Assembly: GCF_002377905.1 (NCBI RefSeq)
Contig: NZ_DFQS01000024.1
Span: 1 to 21,683 of the forward strand
Reading direction: 5' to 3'
Length of the DNA stretch: 21,683 nucleotides
Origin: Psychrobacter sp. UBA3483
GTDB taxonomy: Bacteria; Pseudomonadota; Gammaproteobacteria; Pseudomonadales; Moraxellaceae
Both the position numbers and the translations under genes were made by a program. Of this stretch, positions 7,151 to 14,830 are shown piece by piece. How positions within the stretch are numbered: position 1 is the stretch's first letter; each line of letters begins with the position of its first letter. The notes under the pieces were generated by a model. It saw only the letters and a list, made by a program, of their open reading frames with translations. It made no database searches and was not told the DNA's origin.

Positions 7151-7198
7151 GTTTATTAATAAAATGAGCATTAATGTTGTATTGGCTTACTTTCTCAC

Positions 7199-8167
7199 TT
7201 AATAACGCGCGTCTTTGGGTTTTTTGCCATTAGGCCAGTCGTTTACTTTACCAGCAAAGTCAGGACGCGGTTGATGGGTAAAAAATTCAGCGACATCGAT
7301 GGCGTCTTGATCAGTGAGCACGTTGCCATGACCCCATAGACCTTTGGTTTGAATGCCCATCGGCATATTGTATTTCACAAAAGCTGCCGCTTTATAAGTA
7401 CGCGCCATACCCGCGCCGATATTAAAAGATTCATCGCCCCATAATGGTGGGAAGACTATATCACCGCGGCTGTCTTTCATGCCTTCGCCGTCATCACCAT
7501 GACAGGTGGCACATTGTACTTGGTATATTTTTTCACCGCGTACAGGGTTACCGACCAAGGATTCATCAACCTTACCCGCGTTTTGGATATCAACCTTTTG
7601 CTCTTTTGGCGTATTTTGTGATAGCCATTTCATATAGGCCAACATTGCTAGCATCTCAGGTGATTCAGGTCTTAAGGGTTTGCCATTCATCGAGCGCTGG
7701 AAGCAGCCGTTAATGCGTTTGGTCAAATCGACTTCTTTACCCGCACGCGGCATCACGCGTGGGTAAAAGTTATAACTGTTGATATACGGGTCACCAAGCG
7801 GGATTTTACCTTGCGAGATATGACAGCTATTACAGTTCATTTGCGCGCCGACGTGCTCGGGCAATAAGCGCTTGGTTTCGTTTAATAAGCGCTTACCATA
7901 AAAAATTTCATCAGCGTTTGGCTCATCCAAGATAGACGTATCTTGCGGCAGTACATAAGTGCCGATGTCTTCGTTGGCATCATCAGCGGTGACCAAGCCA
8001 TATTTAGGGGCATTTTGCTCGATAGGCTCGGGCTGTGAGCAACCACTACTGATAACGGCGATACTAAGTGCTGAAGTAGTCAGGGCAGCGGTGGTTAGTT
8101 TGTTCATGGTCATTTTTTCACAGATAACGCTAACAACAGCAGGCAAGTTGAGTGAAGGTTTTTTCAT
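7199..8167 (-). CDS. tsdA: TsdA-type di-haem thiosulfate dehydrogenase / tetrathionate reductase
   Basis: TsdA interconverts two thiosulfate with tetrathionate plus two electrons in the periplasm. Two haem sites are visible, CNSCH (112-116) and CATCH (219-223). Between them is RINGCFQRSMNGKPL, whose C155 matches the unusual Cys axial ligand of the active-site haem in known TsdA enzymes. YNMPMG (about 266-271) offers the Met ligand of haem 2. A lipobox (ISSGC, C43) predicts an outer- or inner-membrane lipoprotein. ATG at 8167 overlaps the upstream stop (TAATG) and has AAGGAG 7 bases before it, but M19 or M21 would give a more normal signal peptide. Translation is probably coupled to the three-haem cytochrome. 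Direction of the reaction in vivo cannot be read from sequence. Confidence 0.87.
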   Translation of the reverse strand: MKKPSLNLPAVVSVICEKMTMNKLTTAALTTSALSIAVISSGCSQPEPIEQNAPKYGLVTADDANEDIGTYVLPQDTSILDEPNADEIFYGKRLLNETKRLLPEHVGAQMNCNSCHISQGKIPLGDPYINSYNFYPRVMPRAGKEVDLTKRINGCFQRSMNGKPLRPESPEMLAMLAYMKWLSQNTPKEQKVDIQNAGKVDESLVGNPVRGEKIYQVQCATCHGDDGEGMKDSRGDIVFPPLWGDESFNIGAGMARTYKAAAFVKYNMPMGIQTKGLWGHGNVLTDQDAIDVAEFFTHQPRPDFAGKVNDWPNGKKPKDARY

Positions 8168-9543
8168 TATTTTGCTCCTTTTGTTTGCGCTTCAATACTT
8201 AGGTCTGGGGCGATATCGGTACTGGTTTTTGGTTTTTTGGCAAGAAAAGCGCGCATTTTTACCACATCGTCAACACCGATTTCAGGCGCTTGGTTGGTCC
8301 AGCTATTACGGACATAGTTGACCACTTCTGCCACATCCGCATCACTCAGGTTGATAAATTCAGGCATGGTAAAGGCCATGCGGTCGTGCGGCGTTTCGGG
8401 CATGCGGCCACCGCTCAAGGTGATTTGGAGTACCGAGTCAGCATTTTTAGCATATACCGCGCTATTGCCATCAAGTGCTGGGAAGATACGCGACACGCCT
8501 TTACCATCGGTACGGTGACAAACTTGGCAATACTCGGCGTATAGAATCGAGCCGCGCGAATCATAGTCGCCATCAAGTAGTTTTTGCGTGGTCATGTCTT
8601 TTTTCGCCGGCAAGGTTTTTTCTTTATTTGGCGCAGGAGACAGTGTTTTTAGATAAGATGACATGGCGTTGATATCATAGTCTGTCATATATTGCGTGCT
8701 GTGCTCGACCACTTCGGCCATGGCGCCAAAAGCAGCCGTGGTGTCAGTGCGACCGGTTTTAAAGAAGTCATTCAATTCTGCGACGGTCCACGTAGCCAAA
8801 CCGCGATGCTCACCGCGGATACTTTTGGCACGCCAACCATCGATAACCGCACCGCTCAAATATTCTTCTGAGTCTGCATTATTTAAGGCGATTTCTTGGA
8901 AGCCGATACCGCGTCCAGTATGACAAGAGCCGCAGTGACCAGGACCTTCAATTAAATACTGTCCACGGGTCAATAGCGCATCATCAGTTTCTGGCACAAA
9001 ATCACGTTTTGGGTCAAACAGTGCTTGCCAATAAGCCAGCGGCCAGCGCCAATTGGCTATTGGCGGCAACTCACTTTTTAAGTTGGCTTGCTTGACCGGT
9101 TTGACGTCAGACATAAAATAGGCGTACATCGCGGCCAAATCTTCATCTGGCATGAGCTGATAAGACGGATAGGGCATGGCAGGATATAGCGCTTTATTAT
9201 CACGGCGCACGCCATGCTTGACGGCGTTTTTAAAGTCAGTAAAGGTATACTGACCAATACCGGTTTCTTTATCAGGGGTAATGTTGGTTGAATAAATGGC
9301 ACCTAGCGGCGTCAGCATAGGCAGGCCACCAGCATAAGTTCCACCGTCAAGCGTCGTATGGCAAGCAACACAGTCAGCGGTACGCGCGACGTATTGCCCT
9401 TGTTTAATAAGGGCAGGGTCAGTGATATTGACCTCGATGTCACTGCTAGTTGTGCGCATCTTAGGTAGTATTTGCCCAATGATAAACGCCAAAATCAGCC
9501 CGACAATGGCTGCCATAATAATGATTGATGGCCACTTTTTCAT
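8167..9543 (-). CDS. Membrane-anchored three-haem cytochrome c
   Basis: A 458-residue protein with an N-terminal membrane anchor (WPSIIIMAAIVGLILAFIIG, uncleaved by appearance) and three periplasmic cytochrome c domains with haem sites CVACH (about 58), CGSCH (about 204) and CQVCH (about 339). The layout is that of the cytochrome subunits of alcohol, gluconate and related dehydrogenases, but no such flavin or quinoprotein dehydrogenase is beside it. It overlaps tsdA by one base and is transcribed first, so it probably passes electrons between TsdA and the respiratory chain, the role TsdB has elsewhere. Start 9543 is taken from GGAGG 8 bases upstream; an ATG at 9558 in the same frame adds five residues. 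Confidence 0.85.
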   Translation of the reverse strand: MKKWPSIIIMAAIVGLILAFIIGQILPKMRTTSSDIEVNITDPALIKQGQYVARTADCVACHTTLDGGTYAGGLPMLTPLGAIYSTNITPDKETGIGQYTFTDFKNAVKHGVRRDNKALYPAMPYPSYQLMPDEDLAAMYAYFMSDVKPVKQANLKSELPPIANWRWPLAYWQALFDPKRDFVPETDDALLTRGQYLIEGPGHCGSCHTGRGIGFQEIALNNADSEEYLSGAVIDGWRAKSIRGEHRGLATWTVAELNDFFKTGRTDTTAAFGAMAEVVEHSTQYMTDYDINAMSSYLKTLSPAPNKEKTLPAKKDMTTQKLLDGDYDSRGSILYAEYCQVCHRTDGKGVSRIFPALDGNSAVYAKNADSVLQITLSGGRMPETPHDRMAFTMPEFINLSDADVAEVVNYVRNSWTNQAPEIGVDDVVKMRAFLAKKPKTSTDIAPDLSIEAQTKGAK

Positions 9544-9675
9544 AAGCCTGCCCTCCATAATATATTTTTACTGAGCTTCTCATTCGTCATAAACATTCTA
9601 TGAGGACTATTAGATAGTTCTATGAAATATTTAAAAATTAAGCCTAGTAAATGAAAAGTTACAAGATTGTTATCT

Positions 9676-9681
9676 AGTATA
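9676..9681 (-). promoter_or_regulatory. Possible -10 element of the cytochrome/tsdA operon
   Basis: TATACT on the minus strand has no good -35 at 16-18 bases. The palindrome at 9706-9719 is centred about 43 bases upstream of the start this element would give, a normal place for an activator. Positive control is inferred. Confidence 0.35.
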
Positions 9682-9705
9682 AAGTGGAGGGTAACATTAC
9701 GATAT

Positions 9706-9738
9706 TGTGGAAAACCACATTATAATTATGGTTTTCAT
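9706..9738. promoter_or_regulatory. Candidate operator between the divergent operons
   Basis: TGTGG-AAAA-CCACA (9706-9719) is a perfect 5-base inverted repeat. The word GAAAACCA (9710-9717) recurs in inverse orientation as TGGTTTTC (9729-9736), 11 bases further on. The gap holds TATAAT (9721-9726), a good -10 for the sensor-kinase gene without a matching -35. The arrangement suggests a regulator site controlling both directions, the divergent response regulator being the obvious candidate. Confidence 0.45.
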
Positions 9739-9779
9739 TTATAATGAAGGTTTGATAGCTCAACTGTAAGGCTAGGTGT

Positions 9780-11921
9780 ATGGATAAAAAGTCTAAAGTC
9801 TGGGCGAGCTTGAAGGCTTATTTTATTATCGTGGTAGCGTCCTTTACTTGGTTAATGCTAGGCCGCGCCAATGCGCAAACCTACTATTTGGGTGTGCTCG
9901 CGCCGCAAGGTGAAACGGTAGCGCAAGAGCGTTGGCAACCGTGGCTTAATCAACTTAATGAGCAGTTGCAAGAGGACACCGTGGTCTTGGTGCCCCTAGC
10001 GTTAGAGAATTGGCAGCAAGAAATCGAAGCGCAGCAGTTTGCCCTAGTGCTTGGTCCGCAAGTACAGCTGATTAAAATGAATACCACCCATTGGCGCTGG
10101 CTTGCGACCTTACAAGCCGATATAGACCCCACTCAATTGCATGAACCTGCTGATATCAATGGTAAAAACTTTAAGGAAAAAGCTTTTCATGAAAAAGGTT
10201 TTACCACCAAAACCGCTGATAAGCAGCTTTCTACAACGGTCAATCTGGCCAATAAATTTAATAAACTGACTCAAGATAGGCAGTTAAAAGAACCCAGCGC
10301 CATGGAAGCGGTCGCCAGTGCACTTTGGGTAAAGGCGGACAGCGGTATTTATCAGTTGCAAGATTTACAGCAGCGTAAAATTGCTGCTGTCGATAGTGAG
10401 GCTTTCGGCGGTTATCTGCTGGTCGCGCATTTATTACAACAAAACGGCGTACCGTCCAACCGTTATCAGACCCAGTTCTTCGGCTATCCTATTGAGCGTA
10501 CCTTACATGCATTGGCGAGTGGCAGTGTAGATGCAGCGATTGCGCCGCTTTGCCTCATGGAAGAGATGGCGCAGCAAGGAAAGATTAGTAAAAAACAATA
10601 CCGACTTATTCACCCTGTGGCGACCGCTTCTAGCTGTCAGTCTTCAACAAAGATATATCCCAATTGGACATTGGCGGCGACCGAGCAAGCGCCAGCTGCC
10701 TTGATTCGGCAAATCAATCAAAATTTATTTGGTACAAGTCAATCAGAGCAAGAATCGTTAGGGATAGGACAGCACTGGCTACCACCCGAATCAAGTAGCG
10801 ATGCAGAACGTATCCTTTATGACATGAACCGCCATCCGGCACAAAAGCAGCTGGGCGCGCATATGGTCGATTGGGTAAAGGCGCATCGATTGTGGATGGC
10901 CGTTATGGTTTTAATTGTACTGATATCGACGGTAAATTATGCGTGGATGAGCTGGCTGGCATGGCGACGACGGCAAAAAATCACTCTGCAAAATCAACTG
11001 ATTCGTGATTATGACCTTCAGCTACGTCAATCAGAACGCTTCGCTGTCATCGGTGAGATGAGTGGTTCAATCGCCCATGAAATCAATCAGCCCCTGGCGA
11101 CCATTCAAAATTATGCCCAAGGGCTATTAATACGCAATCAGTATAATCAATTGGATAAAAAACAAACACTAGAAAAGGGAAGCATAGAAAAGGCTTTACA
11201 ACAAATCGTCAATGAGACGGAGCGTGCTGCCGCGGTGATTAAAAATATCAGACATTGGGCAGGGCAGTCACAGGCCAATGAGTTCAATGAGGTTAGTGCC
11301 GATATTGCGGCAACTTACGAGCAGTGTATATTATTATTAGGCGATAAAAGCTTAGGCATTACTTTTTGGTTTGTAAGTGACTACCAGTATTTACAACTAC
11401 CAAAATTATTGTTGGATCAATTACTCATCAATAGTATGCTCAATGCCGAGCAGCAAGGGGCAACGCAGATAATGTTGCGTTGTCAGGCAGAAGATTATAA
11501 TGGAAAACCCTATCTAGTACTGCATGTAACCGATGATGCAGGCGGTTTTGATAAGGCGCAGTTGCTTGACCATAAACCGTTAGTTGGTAATAAGCAGCTA
11601 GTCGACCGACAATCACAACAGCATTTAACCAATTATTACGCCACCAAATCAACCAAAGAAAATGGTTTAGGCTTAGGTCTGATGATATGTCAGCGTTTGT
11701 GCAAGTCACTTGGCGGTATGATGCAGCTTAGCAATATCGAAGTGCAGCAGGAGCTTAATACTATACAAGCGCTAGACGGTTATCAGCAGCGCTTAAAGCG
11801 GTCATTAAATGGTAAAGTGCGATTGATGAAAACTGAAAACACTTATCCATTAGCAAACAGGGTAGGTGCGCAAGTGGCTTTTTATCTGCCGTTACATTTG
11901 GCAGATGATGCGCAGAAATAA
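9780..11921 (+). CDS. TtrS-like sensor histidine kinase
   Basis: A 713-residue inner-membrane sensor. A signal segment (about 13-32, ending ANAQ) leads to a periplasmic domain of the phosphonate-binding type (about 35-330, with AAVDSEAFGGYLLVAHLL and GSVDAAIAP), the ligand domain of the tetrathionate sensor TtrS. One membrane helix follows (about 371-391). The kinase core has the H-box GSIAHEINQPLATIQNYAQG with H433, an N-box LLINSMLNAEQQGA (about 548-561), G1 DDAGGFD (585-591) and G2 GLGLGL (629-634). The Lys/Thr-rich stretch at about 127-172 looks like an insertion in the periplasmic domain. The ligand is probably tetrathionate or a related sulfur compound, judged by the divergent tsdA; the sequence alone does not prove it. 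Start 9780 has a modest AAGG/AGG site. Confidence 0.85.
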   Translation: MDKKSKVWASLKAYFIIVVASFTWLMLGRANAQTYYLGVLAPQGETVAQERWQPWLNQLNEQLQEDTVVLVPLALENWQQEIEAQQFALVLGPQVQLIKMNTTHWRWLATLQADIDPTQLHEPADINGKNFKEKAFHEKGFTTKTADKQLSTTVNLANKFNKLTQDRQLKEPSAMEAVASALWVKADSGIYQLQDLQQRKIAAVDSEAFGGYLLVAHLLQQNGVPSNRYQTQFFGYPIERTLHALASGSVDAAIAPLCLMEEMAQQGKISKKQYRLIHPVATASSCQSSTKIYPNWTLAATEQAPAALIRQINQNLFGTSQSEQESLGIGQHWLPPESSSDAERILYDMNRHPAQKQLGAHMVDWVKAHRLWMAVMVLIVLISTVNYAWMSWLAWRRRQKITLQNQLIRDYDLQLRQSERFAVIGEMSGSIAHEINQPLATIQNYAQGLLIRNQYNQLDKKQTLEKGSIEKALQQIVNETERAAAVIKNIRHWAGQSQANEFNEVSADIAATYEQCILLLGDKSLGITFWFVSDYQYLQLPKLLLDQLLINSMLNAEQQGATQIMLRCQAEDYNGKPYLVLHVTDDAGGFDKAQLLDHKPLVGNKQLVDRQSQQHLTNYYATKSTKENGLGLGLMICQRLCKSLGGMMQLSNIEVQQELNTIQALDGYQQRLKRSLNGKVRLMKTENTYPLANRVGAQVAFYLPLHLADDAQK

Positions 11922-12026
11922 GATAATCAACAGAGACAGTAAGAAAAAGCGAAAATGAGCAAGAGAGGGTTATCAACAACCAAGCATTTATAAATTTTAC
12001 AAATTAACTTAATCATAAGGTTGCGT

Positions 12027-12704
12027 ATGAATGCTCAGCATCATCTCAATAAGCACTTAAAACACTTAGATTCTCAAACAGCTGGTAATGGTTCAGCTGC
12101 TATCGTTAGCGAACCTCTACTGGTTTATATCATTGACGATGAAGAAAGCGTGCGTATATCATGTGATTTTTTGATTAGCAGTTTAGGATTACCGACCCAA
12201 GTATGGTCAAGTGCGCTGATGTTTTTACAGCAAGTTGATATCTATCGCCCAGCAGTGATAGTTAGTGATTTGATGATGCCAGAAATGAGCGGTCAGGCAC
12301 TGCAATCGCGTCTCAATGAATATGACAGTCCGATAGCTCTTATTGCATTAACTGGCAAGGGTGAGATTGCTGATGCGGTTAACATGCTCAAACTAGGCGC
12401 GGCTGATTATTTAGAGAAACCGATTAATAGTCACCGTTTACAAGAAGCGCTTGCGCGTGCGCAAGCCTTAACAATTAAACGTGCTCAGCTTTATAGTATC
12501 AAAAAGCTCTATGCGCAGCTGACTGAGAAAGAAAAACAAGTGGCCAATGAGCTGATGCAAGGCAATCTGAATAAAAATATCGCCGACCATTTAGACATAT
12601 CGGTACGTACGGTAGAGGTGCATCGCTCACAGGTGATGAAAAAAATGCAAGCGCAGCATGTCAGTGAGTTGATTCAAAAATTGGTCATGCTTGATTCTCA
12701 ATAA
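12027..12704 (+). CDS. TtrR-like response regulator (FixJ type, LuxR-family HTH)
   Basis: A 225-residue DNA-binding regulator. The receiver domain has the acidic pair IIDDEE (about 37-40), phosphorylation site VSDLMMPEMSG (D81), ALTGKG (T109) and EKP (K131). A LuxR-type helix-turn-helix follows (about 166-208, EKEKQVANELMQG ... SVRTVEVHRSQVMKKM). Its partner is the sensor kinase 105 bases upstream. A TTG at 12021 is in frame, but the ATG at 12027 lies 6 bases after AAGG and is preferred. The first 25 residues are an extension before the receiver fold. The likely targets are the divergent cytochrome/tsdA operon and itself. Confidence 0.88.
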   Translation: MNAQHHLNKHLKHLDSQTAGNGSAAIVSEPLLVYIIDDEESVRISCDFLISSLGLPTQVWSSALMFLQQVDIYRPAVIVSDLMMPEMSGQALQSRLNEYDSPIALIALTGKGEIADAVNMLKLGAADYLEKPINSHRLQEALARAQALTIKRAQLYSIKKLYAQLTEKEKQVANELMQGNLNKNIADHLDISVRTVEVHRSQVMKKMQAQHVSELIQKLVMLDSQ

Positions 12705-12717
12705 CTAAAACAGTTAT

Positions 12718-12756
12718 AAAAAAATGCCTGCTATTAAACAGGCGTTTTATTTTTTA
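12718..12756. terminator. Bidirectional terminator between converging operons
   Basis: TGCCTG (12725-12730) pairs with CAGGCG (12739-12744) with an A-tract on the left and a T-tract on the right. Read on plus it ends the response-regulator unit; read on minus it runs into seven T residues and ends the ABC importer unit whose last stop is at 12782. Confidence 0.85.
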
Positions 12757-12781
12757 AATTCAAATTATTAAGCTAAATGCG

Positions 12782-13576
12782 TTAGCTTAATATCAAGCTA
12801 TCATCTTCGACCTTTTCACCGCGCGTCTGCTCAAACATATCCAGTAAATCATGCACGTTCATGCCTTTACGGATATCACCAGATACATCTAATACTACTT
12901 GCCCTTGATGAAGCATCACAGTACGCGTGCCATGGGCTAAGGCCTGCTGCATCGAGTGCGTGACCATCATCGTTGTCAGCTGATTGTCCGTAACGATTTT
13001 ATCAGTTAACTCTAAAACAAACGCCGCCGTTTTAGGGTCAAGGGCCGCCGTATGCTCATCAAGCAGTAGAATCTTAGACGGCTGCAATGATGCCATCAGC
13101 AGACTAACGGCTTGACGTTGACCACCGGATAACAAGCCCATACGGTCGGTAAGACGATTTTCTAGACCCAATTTTAATACTGATAATTTCTCACGAAATA
13201 AGTCACGGTTATTTTGATTAAGGGCAAAGTTCAAACCACGTTTGCCGCCGCGCTTATAGGCAAGCGCCATGTTTTCTTCGATGGTTAGCGCCTCACAAGT
13301 TCCCGCCATCGGGTCTTGGAAGACACGAGCGACCCAATGAGCGCGTTGGTGCGCGGTTTTTTTGGTGACATCAATACCATTTAACAAGATTGAACCGCTA
13401 TCGACGCGCGTGGTGCCACTGACGGCATTTAAAAAGGTCGATTTGCCTGCGCCATTGGTACCGATGACGGTGACAAATTCACCATCGGCGATATTTAAAT
13501 TGATACCGCGTAGGGCAGGGTTTTCAATGGGCGTTCCAGGATTAAAGGTCAACCGCAAATCTGTAGCTTGCATCAT
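12782..13576 (-). CDS. ABC importer ATP-binding protein
   Basis: A 264-residue cytoplasmic ATPase that powers the importer encoded just upstream. Walker A is GTNGAGKST (39-47), the Q-loop FQDP is at about 86-89, the signature LSGGQRQ at 149-155, Walker B with the D-loop ILLLDEHTAALD at about 169-180, and the H-loop is THS (H207). It is of the type paired with PF04392-like binding proteins and PF02653-like permeases, a group that includes the streptococcal tryptophan importer TrpXYZ. ATG at 13576 (an ATGATG doublet) has AAGGA 9 bases upstream. It is the last gene of the unit, 31 bases after the permease. Confidence 0.92.
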   Translation of the reverse strand: MMQATDLRLTFNPGTPIENPALRGINLNIADGEFVTVIGTNGAGKSTFLNAVSGTTRVDSGSILLNGIDVTKKTAHQRAHWVARVFQDPMAGTCEALTIEENMALAYKRGGKRGLNFALNQNNRDLFREKLSVLKLGLENRLTDRMGLLSGGQRQAVSLLMASLQPSKILLLDEHTAALDPKTAAFVLELTDKIVTDNQLTTMMVTHSMQQALAHGTRTVMLHQGQVVLDVSGDIRKGMNVHDLLDMFEQTRGEKVEDDSLILS

Positions 13577-13607
13577 AATAATTATTCCTTATGGTTGCAC
13601 ATTGACA

Positions 13608-14507
13608 TTAAGCCCGAACTTTACGACTTAAAAATTTATTTTTAGCTTTTGGTAAGACCAAGGCTAATACCACGAGTAGCGCTGTAATCAAGTTTAAATC
13701 TTGTGGACCAAATCCAATACTACGTAATGTACTGCTTGATAGAGCCACCTGAATAAAGAGCTTATAAAGCACCGCACCAACGACCACCGCAAAGGTAATC
13801 AGCCAAATTCGCTTGGCAGGAATGATGGTTTCACCGATGATGACTGCTGCCAAACCAATGACAATCGTCCCGATACCGATGGAGATATCAGCGCCACCTT
13901 GCGTCTGCACAAATAGTGCGCCTGCTAACGCAATCAAACCGTTAGAAATCGCCATACCAATGATGGTCATCCATGAGGTATTGATACCTTGCGCTTGTGC
14001 CATACGTAGGTTTGAGCCAGTTGCCCGCATCGATAAACCCGTCTCAGTACTATAAAACCAGTTTAGAAACAACATGGCCAGTAGCACAACGACACCAATA
14101 ATCAGGCAGCGCATCCAGTAACCATTGCCATCACTGACCAAGGTGCTAAATACTGTCGTTTCACCTAATAATGGTAAGTTTGGCGCGCCCATAATCCGTA
14201 GATTGACAGAGTATAAAGCGACCATCACAAGGATGCTGGCAAGCAGCTGTAAAATGCCCAGTTTAACGTGTAGCCATGCGGTGACGATACCCGCAACTGA
14301 CCCCGCTAGCATACCAAAGGCACAAGCCAGCCAAGGATTCACACCAGCGATGATAGAAATACCCGCGACAGCGCCGCCCAACGGAAAACTACCGTCAGCG
14401 GTCAAATCCGGAAAGTCGAGGGTACGAAATGAGATAAGGACGCCGAGCGCCACTAGGCCATAAATCAGACCACTTTCAAGCGCACCAAAAAAAGCAATTA
14501 AAGACAT
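13608..14507 (-). CDS. ABC importer permease
   Basis: A 299-residue membrane protein with about 8-9 hydrophobic segments, of the branched-chain-amino-acid/sugar permease fold (PF02653-like). Marks are the N-terminal GLIYGLVALGVLISFRTLDFPDLTADGSFPLGGA, the cytoplasmic coupling region STETGLSMRATGSNLRMAQAQGI and a following GMAISNGLIALAGAL. It should form the homodimeric channel for the ATPase downstream and the two binding lipoproteins upstream. No clear ribosome-binding site precedes ATG 14507. A 323-base gap with a terminator-like hairpin separates it from the binding-protein genes. Confidence 0.9.
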   Translation of the reverse strand: MSLIAFFGALESGLIYGLVALGVLISFRTLDFPDLTADGSFPLGGAVAGISIIAGVNPWLACAFGMLAGSVAGIVTAWLHVKLGILQLLASILVMVALYSVNLRIMGAPNLPLLGETTVFSTLVSDGNGYWMRCLIIGVVVLLAMLFLNWFYSTETGLSMRATGSNLRMAQAQGINTSWMTIIGMAISNGLIALAGALFVQTQGGADISIGIGTIVIGLAAVIIGETIIPAKRIWLITFAVVVGAVLYKLFIQVALSSSTLRSIGFGPQDLNLITALLVVLALVLPKAKNKFLSRKVRA

Positions 14508-14621
14508 AAGAGATCAGTAAGTCATAACCCAGCGTTTAATAAATTGTGGCGTGATAATTGAGATAGGCGACATATCGCGCTATCAACCAACTTTGATTAA
14601 ACGACTAAGCGGTGAATTTAA

Positions 14622-14650
14622 CAGATAGGGGTATCTGCAGTTAGGGTCAA
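14622..14650 (-). promoter_or_regulatory. Weak candidate promoter before the permease
   Basis: On the minus strand TTGACC (complement of 14645-14650) is followed after 17 bases by TATCTG (complement of 14622-14627). The -35 is good and the -10 poor. TTAGGGT (14641-14647) and ACCCTAA (14676-14682) form an inverted repeat over it. It could supply the permease and ATPase independently of the binding proteins. Confidence 0.3.
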
Positions 14651-14703
14651 GCAAAACTTATAATTACTATTAATAACCCTAAGTCTTGCTTATTTAAAGC
14701 CTT

Positions 14704-14742
14704 GAAAAAACAAGCCCAGCCTACTGACTGATAGCTGGGTTT
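14704..14742 (-). terminator. Intercistronic terminator after the first binding-protein gene
   Basis: AAGCCCAGC (14712-14720) pairs with GCTGGGTTT (14734-14742) with one G-T wobble and a 13-base loop; on the minus strand a run of six T follows the stem and one G. It lies about 90 bases past the stop of the binding protein and before the permease, so it should reduce read-through to the permease and ATPase. Confidence 0.7.
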
Positions 14743-14830
14743 GTCTGCGCTACCTGTATAGCTATATCAAATTAACCTAGACGATAATTGATAAAAACTA
14801 CCGTTTAAGCATTAGAGTTAAAAGCGGCAG

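Noticed and set aside
7959..8923. Several plus-strand open frames across the cytochrome genes
   Set aside because: They are antisense to three-haem cytochrome and tsdA, whose haem motifs settle the coding strand.
8167..9543. Three-haem cytochrome as part of an alcohol or gluconate dehydrogenase
   Set aside because: The domain layout fits, but no catalytic dehydrogenase gene is in this window; tsdA is the coupled neighbour.
4602..9543. One operon from the three-haem cytochrome through fdhD
   Set aside because: A strong terminator at 7115-7150 and a 200-base gap separate tsdA from the oxidoreductase.
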